Below are positions 1-10,300 of a stretch of DNA of 64,000 bases, in pieces. The DNA comes from Neolewinella aquimaris (GTDB lineage: Bacteria; Bacteroidota; Bacteroidia; Chitinophagales; Saprospiraceae): assembly GCF_014197245.1 (NCBI RefSeq), contig NZ_JACIFF010000005.1, positions 326,276-390,275 on the forward strand, read 5' to 3'. The stretch's first letter is position 1, and the number at the start of each line of letters is the position of its first letter. Under the pieces are notes generated by a model that made no database searches, was not told the origin of the DNA, and was given only the letters and a program-made list of their open reading frames with translations. A program made the translations under genes and the position numbers.

Positions 1-2115
1 GACGGGAAGTATCTGACCCTAAGCCGGAAGGACGGTTTTCCGGTCGTCTACCTCCCGCAGGAAGGTGATGCCCTGGCCGGAACTGCCCGTCGCGACTGGC
101 AGACTTACACCCTTCACTATCCCTTCCGCTATACCGAAGGCGCCGGTTGGAGCTACCACCTCACCGATCCCGACGGCACGACGGAGTGGCTGCGCAGTAC
201 CGGTTACTACCCGGATCGTACGGGTGCCCGCCGCGCCTTTAGCGTACTGCTGGAGCTGCTGAGTTTCCGTCCGAATTATCGCACCGACGATCGCCCCGAA
301 GCGGGGATTTTCCGGCTGGTCGTTATCGAGACGCTGCTGGAGGCGAGCATCATCTATGCCGACGTTCCCCCCGAGGTGTCCGAAGAAACGCCTTGCCCGG
401 TCATCTGTCCGGCGGAGTACCCCGCCGACCGGTATCCGGCAGGGAAGGCGGCCTGGCCCGTCTTTGCGGAATGCCCGGAGGAGGTGCGGGTCGATCCCCT
501 CTGTCCGCGGGCCTGGGGCGAGGGGCTGGAAACTTTCCTGCTGTACGGTACCAACCCCGACAACTACTACGATTTCCTGGACGCCGGAGCGGGTTGCCGC
601 CACGGATTCCGCGTGGTGAGCGACGGCTACCGGCTGGCCCGCAGTCCCCGGGAAAGCCACACGCCCACGGAACGGGAGAAATTACTGGACTGGTTGTACG
701 CCTACGCCAACTGCGGGCTGGAAAAATCGGAGCGGCCCTACATCCAGTGCGTTAGCTTCGGGAGGGGGGAATACCGTCCCGCCCTGCGACCGGAAGCGGC
801 CGACACGGGCATCGACTGGCTGGCCACCGCCCGCTTCGGCACGAAAAAGGAAGCCGAGGATTACTGGGTAGCGGAAATGATCCCCCTGCTCGGCTACGCC
901 CAGGAGGCGGATTTTTACCAGGGGGCCAGGGCCGAAACGGATACGGAAGGCGCGATGCGCTACCGCCTCGAAGTGGTAAACGACGCGGGCGAGGTGGTCC
1001 TGGAAAGCGCGGAGCTGTTTTACCGGGAGGAGATACCGGAAGTCGTGCGCGAACGGGTCGCCCGGGCGCGCAGCTTTCCCGTCTACCTGTTCCGGGGCAA
1101 GTACGGATTCCAGTGCTTCAGTACGGTCGACGTTCCGGACTTCATTATGCCGTCGGAGTCGCCTTGTGTGCCCGCCGACCTCATCCCCTCTCCCGACGCA
1201 AATCAGGATCCGGACGAGACCACCCTCTTCGGTGGGGTACTGGAACTGAACGTACGGATTCCCGGAGAAGTGATCTGGGAGAGCACCGACGAATTTACTA
1301 CGGCAGACGAAGCCTGGGCGGCCTACCGCTGCTTCCTGCGATTGCTCGCCGACCGCCGCAACTACCAGCGCAAGCTGCTGACGGATTGCAATCTGTTCGG
1401 ACTGGAACTAACCCGACCCGATCGGGTCCTGGCCGAACACCCCCGCCGCTACGGCGGTCCGCAGGCCCTGACCACGGCCCGGGAGCTCACCCTGGCCCGC
1501 GTCAACGGGGAGGGAATGCGCCTGGTGGAACACTTGCTCCTGCGCCCCCGCGATGCTAGTGACAAGACGATTCCGAACGTCTGCCCCGCCCCGCCGCCCG
1601 CCGCCGAAACGGCGCGGATCGGCTGTCCGGACCGCGACCACTGGCCGGCAAATTCGGATCCCACCACGGCAATACTGGAGCCGCCGCCGAAGATCGACCC
1701 CTACGGTCCCACACGAAACCTGCTGGACGAACTGCCCTACGTGCCCGGTGCCGACCCCTATTCGCAGTGGGCGACGATCATCCTGCCGTACTGGCCCCAC
1801 CGCTTCCAGAACGTCAATTTCCGGTCCTTCTTCGAAGATTCCCTGCGGCGGGAGGCACCGGCCCACGTGGCCCTTAAGATCTGCTGGCTGGACCCGAAGC
1901 AAATGCGGGACTTCGAGCGACGCTACCACCGCTGGTTGCAGACCATCGGTTGGGAGGCCGACTGCGGGCGCGGGGCTGCCCAGGATGGCCTCATCGATTT
2001 TCTAGCCGGCATGACGTCCGTTTACCCGCCCGCCCGCTTACAGGGCGACGACTGTCACGCGGCCGGAACCACCGAAGCGGGGGCGGTCCTGCTGGGCAGT
2101 ACCCAATTATCCTAA
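1..2115 (+). CDS. Large eCIS baseplate-region protein, 5' end outside window
   Basis: The reading frame is open from the first base, so the start lies upstream; 704 residues are visible, ending in TAA. I do not recognise a named domain. A VEHLLLRPR motif (visible residues 509-517) and a conserved-looking block starting DPYSQWATIILPYW (about 585) and ending near KICWLD (about 626) are features I associate from memory with large structural proteins in Bacteroidota contractile-injection clusters. No signal peptide or membrane segment is seen. It lies 20 bases upstream of another giant protein and two genes upstream of the tape-measure gene, the position of baseplate or spike components in AFP-like clusters. 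Role in the baseplate is inference from context; the motif recall needs a profile search. Confidence 0.6.
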   Translation, partial: DGKYLTLSRKDGFPVVYLPQEGDALAGTARRDWQTYTLHYPFRYTEGAGWSYHLTDPDGTTEWLRSTGYYPDRTGARRAFSVLLELLSFRPNYRTDDRPEAGIFRLVVIETLLEASIIYADVPPEVSEETPCPVICPAEYPADRYPAGKAAWPVFAECPEEVRVDPLCPRAWGEGLETFLLYGTNPDNYYDFLDAGAGCRHGFRVVSDGYRLARSPRESHTPTEREKLLDWLYAYANCGLEKSERPYIQCVSFGRGEYRPALRPEAADTGIDWLATARFGTKKEAEDYWVAEMIPLLGYAQEADFYQGARAETDTEGAMRYRLEVVNDAGEVVLESAELFYREEIPEVVRERVARARSFPVYLFRGKYGFQCFSTVDVPDFIMPSESPCVPADLIPSPDANQDPDETTLFGGVLELNVRIPGEVIWESTDEFTTADEAWAAYRCFLRLLADRRNYQRKLLTDCNLFGLELTRPDRVLAEHPRRYGGPQALTTARELTLARVNGEGMRLVEHLLLRPRDASDKTIPNVCPAPPPAAETARIGCPDRDHWPANSDPTTAILEPPPKIDPYGPTRNLLDELPYVPGADPYSQWATIILPYWPHRFQNVNFRSFFEDSLRREAPAHVALKICWLDPKQMRDFERRYHRWLQTIGWEADCGRGAAQDGLIDFLAGMTSVYPPARLQGDDCHAAGTTEAGAVLLGSTQLS

Positions 2116-2135
2116 ACCAGAAAATATAGCAAGCC

Positions 2136-5100
2136 ATGGCCATCGTGATCGACAACAACGCCCTCAGTACCATTCCCTTCTTCAGCGAGAACCAGGTGCT
2201 TCGTGCCCGGGACCTCAACAATCTGGTAAAAGCGGTTTTCGATCAGTTGCGGCAGAATCGCATCTTCAATATCGGCCTGGGGATTGTGGAGGGGTTTTCC
2301 GTAAGCTGGGACGAAGTGGCGGGAGCCATTGTCGTGAGCCGGGGCTACGGGGTCAGTTCGGACGGCTACTCCTTCGATCTCGGCGAGTGCACCTTCACCC
2401 ACTACCGGCGGGCGGCGGGCCTGGCCGATGGGTACAATCGGCTAGCCAGCGATTGCGACGAATACGACGATCTGCTGCAACGCATCGCCAACGGGGGCTA
2501 CGAACTAGGCCAGCCTACCGCAACCGACGTACAACTGGAAGGCTGGCAACCGCTGTTTTTAAGGGAGGGAGAAAATCCAAACGACGAGCCCATCGCTTCG
2601 GGCAACTACTGCCTGCTATACCTCTACCGGGAAGCCCAGATCGCGCGCGCCTCCTGCTTCAGCGAGTGTGAAGCGAAGGGAGCCGAGCAAGTAGGCAACT
2701 ACCACGCCATCCTCGTGCCGGCACAGCCTAAGGACGACAACGGACCGAGCGGCGATTCCTTCGAGGTACAGCTCCCCGACGTGCCCCGCCTGCCCGCCTT
2801 CGGTCTGGTGGAAGAGCGAATCAAACTCTGTCGCATCCTCAGCTGGCAGGACCTCTACCGCAGCTACCACACCGCCTGTGTCGCGGTTCGTGCCGAACTG
2901 ACCCTGGCCTACGGCTCCGCTTCCCTGCTGTTGGACCCCCCCGCCGTGGCCGACGGTGACCCGGATCCAACCGCCGATGACACGGCCCTGTTCAAGCGAT
3001 TGGCGGAAACCCTCAGTGGGCTCACCGATAAATTATTCCCCCCGGACCCGGGAGCCTCCTGTACCGACATTCAGTACCTCTACGGCTACTACCGGGAACT
3101 GATCCAAGCTTACGCCGCCATCTATCACCTCCTGCAGGGACAAACGATCAACCTCGGCAACAGCAGCGAGAGCGCCAACCTGGTCATCCGCTGCGCCTTT
3201 TCCGGCCACCTGGGGCTGCGCGGCCTGTACTTCGGGGATGCCGGTAGTACACCCATTATTTCGGATAAGGCCGAAGTGGCCGACCCCTGCCGCAGCAACC
3301 GCATCCTGCCCGACAACGGGGAGGAACGGCGAAACCTGCTGAGCGAAGCGCGCAGCCTCCTGGCCCGGATGCAAACGCTGGCGACTGCCGGCAACCTCTT
3401 GCTCTCCACCTGGGAACGGGAGGGGCTCACCGATCTCCGCCTCACCCCGGACGCCCGCCGTTTCCCCTTTCTGCAGGGACGTGCCCTTCCTTTCTACTAC
3501 CAACCGTCGGTGATGAACGGCTGGCGGGTGGGGGAGCAACCCAACGTACAGGTCTATCAGTACGTGAAACTAGATGCCGATCACCCCCTGCTGTTCGCCG
3601 AGGAAGACTGGGACTTTTACCAGATAGAGGGTCACCTGGCCAAGCCCCTGGAACTGACCACCTTCGAGGACGACACGGGGCAGGCCGTAGATACCGGGGT
3701 ACAAGCCCGCCTCAAGGAGTTGCGCGACTGCCTGAACCTCGCCTTCGACATCACGGCCGTCTGCCTGGATGAAATCGGGGAGGAAGAGAGCGCGCCATCC
3801 ATCGAGGGAACCGACTGGGGCAACTGGTACAAGAATACCCGCAACGACCTCATCGGCGCGCTAAAGCCGATCGTGCCCCGCGATAAGAATAAGGCGGACG
3901 ATGTCGATCCCGTCGTCCTAAAAGCCTGCCGGGAAGTGATGACTTTCCTGGAGGGCATCAAGGACTTGTCGGACATCTCCGGCTGGCGGGGCCTGCAACC
4001 CGTCGATTTCTGCTCGCCCGTACCCGACACCCTGGTCTCGGATCGCCTGGATGACTTTGTCACCAGCTATTCGGCCCTAATTAAGGCCATCGAGCAGGCG
4101 CGGCAGGAGCAACAAAAGGGCGACGACGTCGGTGAGGACGAACTGCCCTACCTAGACCCCCGCCTGGCCGAATGCATCCGTCAGGCTGCCGTGGCCGAGC
4201 GCCTGTTCCGGGAGACCATCTGGCGGGAGGGTAAACTGGCCGGCTTTGCCCTTTCCCATCCCGGCCTGGTTCACCTCGGTGGCGTACCTAAGGGCGGCAC
4301 CTTCGTGCTGGTGTATAAGACGACCTTCGATCGGGAGGGGCTAATCCGTGAACTGCGTCGCTTCATTACCGGTACGGACATCAACATCGGCCAGCTCTCG
4401 GATGAGGAGTTGCTCAAGTTCGCGCGCCGGTTCCAGTTCAACGTTTCCCTCTTCAACCGCAAGGAGGTGGTGGCCGATTTCTGCCTGCCCTACCTATGCT
4501 GCGGAACGGGTCCGGTGTACGTCAATACGGTACCCATTCCACCCCCGCCGCCGCTGGAACTCCTGGCCGCCGACCGCAATTGCTACGTTGAGCGGGACAA
4601 CGAGCCCGAGCCCCTCGTCACCGTCACCGTAAACGAAACCGGTGGTGAATTGACCTTCACGGTCGACGGAAACGTGGTCGGCTCCACCCATTCGGTATCG
4701 GCACTGACCGCCGAATATCCCCTGAGCGGCCTCACCGATGCAGACCTGGCCAGCGGAGCGCTGGTCGTAACCGCCCACTACCGGAAGGACGACCGCAGCG
4801 CAGAAGACCTGTTCCGCCTCACCCTACAGCCCATCATTCGGCAGGCGGCGATCAATTTCCTGCGGGTGGAACCGGATGCGGCCGGCAACAACCGCTGCAT
4901 ATTCGAGCTGGTCGCGGTGATTTCTCCGACCTTCCAGCAGCGGGAGATCCGCTTCGGCCAGAACGTGGCAAACGTAGCGGAAGACAACACTTTCCGCCTG
5001 CCGGAGACGACCGCCCAGGAACTTTCGGTAGTGACCTTGGTGGTAAGACTGGGCAAGTGCGAAGCGACCATCGAGCTGCCCCTGCCCCGGAAACCAATCG

Positions 5101-5594
5101 AGCCGGTGGACCCCAATGTTGTTATTACCCCGCCGCAGGACTTCGCCACCGTCCTGAATACGCGCCGTACCCAACGGATGGAGTCCCTGGAGGATCAGCT
5201 CTCGGATGCCGAGCCGCTGGAGAACGACGAGGCCTACAAGCGTACCCTCCTCTACGTCAGCGACACCGGCGAAAACGTCAAGCCCGACAAAGGCCTGGAA
5301 CCCGCGCTGACGGCCCTGAAAGACCTAACGACGGCCGAGCCGGAACGGAAAACTTTCGTGCACAGGATCGGAAGAATACTGGCGGTAAGCTTCCTGGACA
5401 AGCTCGCCCTGATCGGCAAGAAGGAGGAATTGACGGAGGCCAATCAGAAGTCGCTCGACCTTCTGAAGAAAGAACTGGACGCGCTCGGCATAAGCCGCAA
5501 TACCGTTTTCTCCGACTGGGGCGTGAGCGAGCTGTACGACGGCGTGGACAGGACCCGACTGACAAATATTGGCAAGCAACTCCGCGACGAATGA
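2136..5594 (+). CDS. Large eCIS-associated structural protein (1152 aa)
   Basis: The start is ATG at 2136, 20 bases after the previous stop. The N-terminus carries a PFFSENQVLRARDLN stretch followed by NIGLGIVEG, which resembles the opening of other Bacteroidota eCIS cluster proteins. Residues about 1-790 are mixed alpha/beta with no domain I can name. A proline run (PIPPPPP, about 797-805) leads into two beta-rich, Ig-like stretches (about 805-1005), and the last 140 residues are charged and helical. There is no signal peptide, as expected for a particle assembled in the cytoplasm. The stop overlaps the next start (ATGA), implying translational coupling to the tape-measure gene. The likely role is in the baseplate or as a surface/fibre component. 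The function is inferred from context only. Confidence 0.6.
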   Translation: MAIVIDNNALSTIPFFSENQVLRARDLNNLVKAVFDQLRQNRIFNIGLGIVEGFSVSWDEVAGAIVVSRGYGVSSDGYSFDLGECTFTHYRRAAGLADGYNRLASDCDEYDDLLQRIANGGYELGQPTATDVQLEGWQPLFLREGENPNDEPIASGNYCLLYLYREAQIARASCFSECEAKGAEQVGNYHAILVPAQPKDDNGPSGDSFEVQLPDVPRLPAFGLVEERIKLCRILSWQDLYRSYHTACVAVRAELTLAYGSASLLLDPPAVADGDPDPTADDTALFKRLAETLSGLTDKLFPPDPGASCTDIQYLYGYYRELIQAYAAIYHLLQGQTINLGNSSESANLVIRCAFSGHLGLRGLYFGDAGSTPIISDKAEVADPCRSNRILPDNGEERRNLLSEARSLLARMQTLATAGNLLLSTWEREGLTDLRLTPDARRFPFLQGRALPFYYQPSVMNGWRVGEQPNVQVYQYVKLDADHPLLFAEEDWDFYQIEGHLAKPLELTTFEDDTGQAVDTGVQARLKELRDCLNLAFDITAVCLDEIGEEESAPSIEGTDWGNWYKNTRNDLIGALKPIVPRDKNKADDVDPVVLKACREVMTFLEGIKDLSDISGWRGLQPVDFCSPVPDTLVSDRLDDFVTSYSALIKAIEQARQEQQKGDDVGEDELPYLDPRLAECIRQAAVAERLFRETIWREGKLAGFALSHPGLVHLGGVPKGGTFVLVYKTTFDREGLIRELRRFITGTDINIGQLSDEELLKFARRFQFNVSLFNRKEVVADFCLPYLCCGTGPVYVNTVPIPPPPPLELLAADRNCYVERDNEPEPLVTVTVNETGGELTFTVDGNVVGSTHSVSALTAEYPLSGLTDADLASGALVVTAHYRKDDRSAEDLFRLTLQPIIRQAAINFLRVEPDAAGNNRCIFELVAVISPTFQQREIRFGQNVANVAEDNTFRLPETTAQELSVVTLVVRLGKCEATIELPLPRKPIEPVDPNVVITPPQDFATVLNTRRTQRMESLEDQLSDAEPLENDEAYKRTLLYVSDTGENVKPDKGLEPALTALKDLTTAEPERKTFVHRIGRILAVSFLDKLALIGKKEELTEANQKSLDLLKKELDALGISRNTVFSDWGVSELYDGVDRTRLTNIGKQLRDE

Positions 5595-7372
5595 ACAGCC
5601 TGAGCCGCCACATCATCGAACGTATTATCCTGGACGTACGCACGCCCACGGGAGGGTACGCCCTGCAGCAGGATCTGGCGAACTGGCTCCGCAGGGAAGC
5701 GATCCCGGCCATCGACCAGCTCTGTGGGGAAGTACTGTCCGCGGAGGCCCGGCTGCACGTCGATCGCATCGAGCTGGACCTCGGACGGCTGCGCGTACTC
5801 GACCTCAACCTACCCGGCGTGCGGGCCGATCTGCTGGAACGCTTACTCTCCCAGCTCCGTACTTACTTGCTTGAAGAATTGTCACGCCGCAGTTGGGCGG
5901 GGACGCAGGTGCAGGCAAATACCGGAAATAGCCAACTCTTTTCAACCGCCGGTGCAGACAACCCCACCTCCGATAAACCCTTCGCCGCGTGGCTCTTTTT
6001 TTTAGAACACGGTCACCTCCCCTGGTGGAGCGGAGCCTTCCCGCCGGCGGACGAGTGGTCGGTCGTTCTGGCTGATCGTCTGACCGCTCACGCACGGGAC
6101 CGAACCCGGTTGCAAAATCTGCTGCGGCATTCCCGAAACGCGGTTCGCCGACTCGTGGGTGACGAGCGGCACGAAGTGGCCTTCGGACAGTTGCTGGCGG
6201 CCAAAAAATCCCTGGCGGCGGGGTGGAAATCGTGGCGGTTGGCGCAGGGTGAGTACAGTAAGGTGCGGCCCCAGCTACCCGGAACTCCCCTTACTACGTG
6301 GAAGTGGCGAGAGAGCGGAAAGACCATTTTTTGGTGGTTGGCACTGGATGAGACGGAAGGGTGGACGGAAGCGATGGTGCTGGCTGAAGCGGTTCGTACG
6401 CTGTTTCCCGAACCGGTAGCGCGGGGTCGGGTAGGTGCGATGCTGGGGGATGAGGTGGTGAGCAACTTAGCGGGACCTCCGTCGGACCCGAGTCGGCGGA
6501 CGAGCCTCGTGCCTCGGTCGGCCGACGACGAGACCCATGGGTCGGCCGACGACGGGGTAAGTGATGTTGATAGGCCGAGAGAATCAAAGTCAGCGGGGGA
6601 CGATCTTCCAGCGCTGAAGTCTTCCGTTCTACCACCGGAAGACGTTGCTGATTCCCAAGCGGACACTGCACCCGCGGCCCCGCAAAAGACGCAGCACGCG
6701 CAGCTTACGCAAAATCAGGACACCTTAAGGGATCGTCTACCAGGTAGGGATTTGGGGGGACTAGATACTGCTGATCGCTCCTCCGTGGCCGATAGGGAGA
6801 ACCGGACTAAGTTCCCGCTAACCCTGGTGGAGTCTGACTCCGCTGCCCCCGAAACGGCCCCGTCCGGTAAAAATATGTGGTACGTGCGCTGGGCCGGGGT
6901 GGTGCTGGCTCATCCTTACCTGGCTCCACTCTTTACCGCGCTGGGCTACTGGCAAAAGGGCGAGTTTGCCGACGAAGTAACCCAGCAGCGGGCCGTGTAC
7001 CTCACCCACTACCTGGCCTCCGGTCAACGGATAGTCGGGGAGGAGGAACTGGCCCTGCCTAAGCTGCTCTGCGGCTGGCCCGTAAGCGGAAGCCCCGCCC
7101 TGCTCACCGAGCCGCTCACCGACCCCGAATGCTTCGAAGCGGATGAGGTCCTGCGCGCGGTGATCACCCACTGGAGCGACAGCGGCATGACCTCCCCCAA
7201 CGGACTGCGGGGCGGCTTTTTCGACCGCGACGGCCGCCTGGAACGGGAGGAGAACGGCTGGTGCGTCACCGTAGACCGCAAGGCCCAGGACATCCTGCTG
7301 GGGCGGTTACCCTGGGGCATCAGCGTGGTGTACGCCCCCTGGCACGAACGAATGATTAAGGTCGAATGGTAG
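5591..7372 (+). CDS. Contractile injection system tape-measure protein (Afp14-like)
   Basis: This protein (593 aa) should set the length of the eCIS tube. The start is the ATG at 5591 that overlaps the upstream TGA; a longer open frame back to 5057 runs out of frame inside the upstream gene and is not used. The N-terminus (HIIERIILDVRTP, then RIELDLGRLR) and C-terminus (GVVLAHPYLAPLF, LPKLLCGWPV, LPWGISVV, then PWHERMIKVEW) match the pattern I know for the CIS tape-measure family (CIS_TMP). Oddity: residues 301-321 are encoded by a copy of the genome's own REP repeat (6492-6553), inserted without breaking the frame in the variable linker between the two conserved ends. The gene runs directly into the eCIS_core effector gene with no spacer. 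Confidence 0.85.
   Translation: MNSLSRHIIERIILDVRTPTGGYALQQDLANWLRREAIPAIDQLCGEVLSAEARLHVDRIELDLGRLRVLDLNLPGVRADLLERLLSQLRTYLLEELSRRSWAGTQVQANTGNSQLFSTAGADNPTSDKPFAAWLFFLEHGHLPWWSGAFPPADEWSVVLADRLTAHARDRTRLQNLLRHSRNAVRRLVGDERHEVAFGQLLAAKKSLAAGWKSWRLAQGEYSKVRPQLPGTPLTTWKWRESGKTIFWWLALDETEGWTEAMVLAEAVRTLFPEPVARGRVGAMLGDEVVSNLAGPPSDPSRRTSLVPRSADDETHGSADDGVSDVDRPRESKSAGDDLPALKSSVLPPEDVADSQADTAPAAPQKTQHAQLTQNQDTLRDRLPGRDLGGLDTADRSSVADRENRTKFPLTLVESDSAAPETAPSGKNMWYVRWAGVVLAHPYLAPLFTALGYWQKGEFADEVTQQRAVYLTHYLASGQRIVGEEELALPKLLCGWPVSGSPALLTEPLTDPECFEADEVLRAVITHWSDSGMTSPNGLRGGFFDRDGRLEREENGWCVTVDRKAQDILLGRLPWGISVVYAPWHERMIKVEW
6492..6553. repeat. REP-type repeat inside the tape-measure gene
   Basis: Bases 6492-6529 match the right arm of the repeats around the RAYT gene (31745-33210), and 6530-6553 is one extra tail module ending in GTCGGCCGACGAC. 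The insert is read in frame as a short hydrophilic stretch (SRRTSLVPRSADD and onward). The matching frames in the intergenic arrays read the same peptide, confirming shared origin. Confidence 0.9.
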
Positions 7373-10300
7373 ATGAAAGTAGCCGCCGACCATAGCACCC
7401 ACAGCGCGACGCGAGCACAGCGAACGTCCGACAGCGCACCGTTCTTCGCCCCCAAGCAGGCAAAGGAGGAAGGTGACGTGGCCGGGAAGGAAGCCTTTTT
7501 TCAGCCCAAACTGACCGTCGGCGCCCCGAACGACAAATACGAGCGGGAGGCCGACCGCGTAGCCGATCGGGTGGTCGAAAGAACGGCCAGGGAAAGCACG
7601 ACTCCCGGTCCGGTTACGGACACCACCACCGTACAGGCCAAAGCCGCACCGGCGGTAAGTGCTATCCCGATCTCCCGCATCCAGCGCAGCCCCGAACCCG
7701 AACTTCAGGAGAAGCCGGAACCGGAAATGGAGGAACTGCCGCTGCAGCGTAAGCCGATCTTCGAGAGCGACGGGGACGGGCAGGTGCAGCGGAAGTGCAC
7801 CGCCTGTGGAGAAGAGGAAGAGGAAAAGGTGCAGCGCAAGTGCACCGCCTGTGAGGAGAAAGAACGGGTGCAGCGCTCCGGCGATGGTGGATTTACCGCA
7901 CCCGATGATTTTTCCGCAAAACTGAATTCAAGCAAAGGCGGCGGTTCCCCCCTGCCGAACGCGACGCGTAAGAGCATGGAATCCGCCATCGGCGCGGATT
8001 TTTCGGGCGTGCGGGTACACACGGGCAGCCACGCCGCGAGACTGAGCAACCAGATTGGCGCCCAGGCCTTTACGCACGGCAACGACGTCTACTTTAACTC
8101 CGGAACGTACAATCCGGGTAGTGTGGGGGGGCAGCGCTTATTGGCGCATGAGTTGACGCATACGGTGCAGCAGGGGGCGAGTGAGCGCAGGGTAGGACGG
8201 CCAAACGTTCAGAGGCGCACCGGGGGGGTCGTGCAACGTGCCTGGTATGACTTTGCCAGTGACGCGGCAGGTTGGGTAGGCGACAAGGTGTCTTCCGGTG
8301 CCAGTGCCGCCTGGAAGGGTGCCAAGTGGGCCGGTGGAAAGGCGTACAGTGGAGCGGTATGGGTAAAGGACAAAGCCGTCGATGGCGTAATGTGGATTTA
8401 TAACAAGGCAAAATCTCTCATCACCAGCGGTAAGAAGTGGGTGAAGGAGAAATGGACTTCCCTAAAGTCATTCGCTAGCAAAGGGATTGGCTTCTTCAAG
8501 AAAATCTTCAGCAGCATCCTCTCCTTCGCCAAGTCTCCGCTGGCCATGATCGGTAATGCCATCATGAATATGGATGAGAAAGTGATCCGCGCCTACTGGA
8601 ACGGGCTGACCGGTAAGGTCCAGTTCATCTGGAACCTGTTCCAAATAATGGGTAACGGACTGATCGACCAAGTCTCCAGCCTTTGGAATGCCATCGGCAG
8701 TTTTGTCGGCGGAATATTCAGTAAAGTCCGTGGGATCACCAATCACTGGGCATTTAAACAGCTTCCCTCCTTTTTCCAGGATGCCATCAGAAGCCTGCTC
8801 GGGACGTTTCAGAGCCTGTGGGACAGCATTCGTGAAGTAGGCAATGGACTGGTCAAAAAGGTTCGGACCCTGGTCAACGATGCCTTCGACTCGGTCCGCA
8901 AGTTCATCGGCAGGGTAATGGGTTTCGCTATCGATACGATCATCAATGGCATCGTTGGCTTCGGAAAAATATTTGTTTTCCTCAAGAAGTTTTTATCCAA
9001 CCCCAAGCCGTACCTGAACCAACTCATGCAGCGCATTTTGCCTGATTTGTTGCAGTCAGCGGGGCACTTCCCGGGCCAGGTGGCCAAATTCGTCGGCGGT
9101 GGAGGACTAGCGGATAAGCCGACCGCGGACAAGGCGACCGCCAGTACGGAGACGGTGCAACGGTCCCCCACGACCGGCGGTAAGGCGAAGACGAAGGCCA
9201 GTTGGTCTGAAATCGGAGAAGGCATTCTTCATATGATGGGTCAGAAGTGGGAAGCCGTCAAGCAAAACCCCGGAAGTATTCTGCTGAACCTGCTCATGGA
9301 TATGGTGCTGCCCATTGTGGGTAATGTGAAGGACGTCATCAAACTTTTCCAGGACATAAAGGCCATCGTCACCAAACCCCTGAGTGCCGGTTCGCTCGAC
9401 GAATTTTGGAACAGCCTCCTTCGGTTGCTGGACATTCCAATCCTCATCTACAACACCTTCTGGGCCATTATCGGCAGGACGCTGATGCTTCCCCTGCTCG
9501 TCGCTTCCTTTGTTCCACATCCCGTGGTAAAGGGCCTCGCAGCGACAATTGGTTACGGCCTGCTCGGTGCCATGATTCAGGGAGAGTTGGCAAACATCGG
9601 ACACAAGTTGCTTCTGCTTCGCACCGGCAAAACGGACGACGAGGAGAAGAAACAGACCTTTAATCGGTTGTCCGACAGCATCATTGCATTTGCCATGGAA
9701 ATTGCCATGGCTATCCTTATGATCGTTCTCTCGGTGGTCGGCAATATCGTGAAGGGGGTGTTTAACTTCGTTCGCAGCAAGATCGTCTCACCAAAGGTGA
9801 AGCCTCCCAGGGGTATCGATCCCTCTTCCGGTAAGGTAAATGTAGACCCGGACGCGCCGAAGTCCAAACCGGACGTCGAAGGGGGCAAGACAAAAGCCGA
9901 CGTCGAGGAGGGCAAGGTCGATTTGGAAACGACGAAAGCGAAACAAGGTGAGGAGCTAACTCCCAAGGAGTTAGAGGTAGAAGTAGGCAGTTTCAAGGAC
10001 GGAAAGGTCAAAAAGCTTGACGATCCGCACTATGACCTCGAAGTAGAACTTCCGAACGGGCACAAGTACAAGCGTAAAAAGAATGGTAGGTGGTGCCGAT
10101 TCTCCGATCCCTACTGCTTCATCGACACCGATCCGTTCCCTACGGACCGCGAGATGTTTGAACACCTTAAACGGGAAGGGCTGGAAAGCGGGACTTATGA
10201 GGAGTTCCTAAAGGCCAAGCCTGGCGGGGTGCCCGAAGGGACGGACTTGTCGGCAGATATTCGCAACGGTACGGTGCAGAAGCCTAAGAATGGAGATTGG

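Noticed and set aside
5057..5590. N-terminal extension of the tape-measure gene
   Set aside because: It lies out of frame inside the upstream gene and gives an Arg/Pro-rich peptide; the ATGA overlap at 5591 is the natural start.
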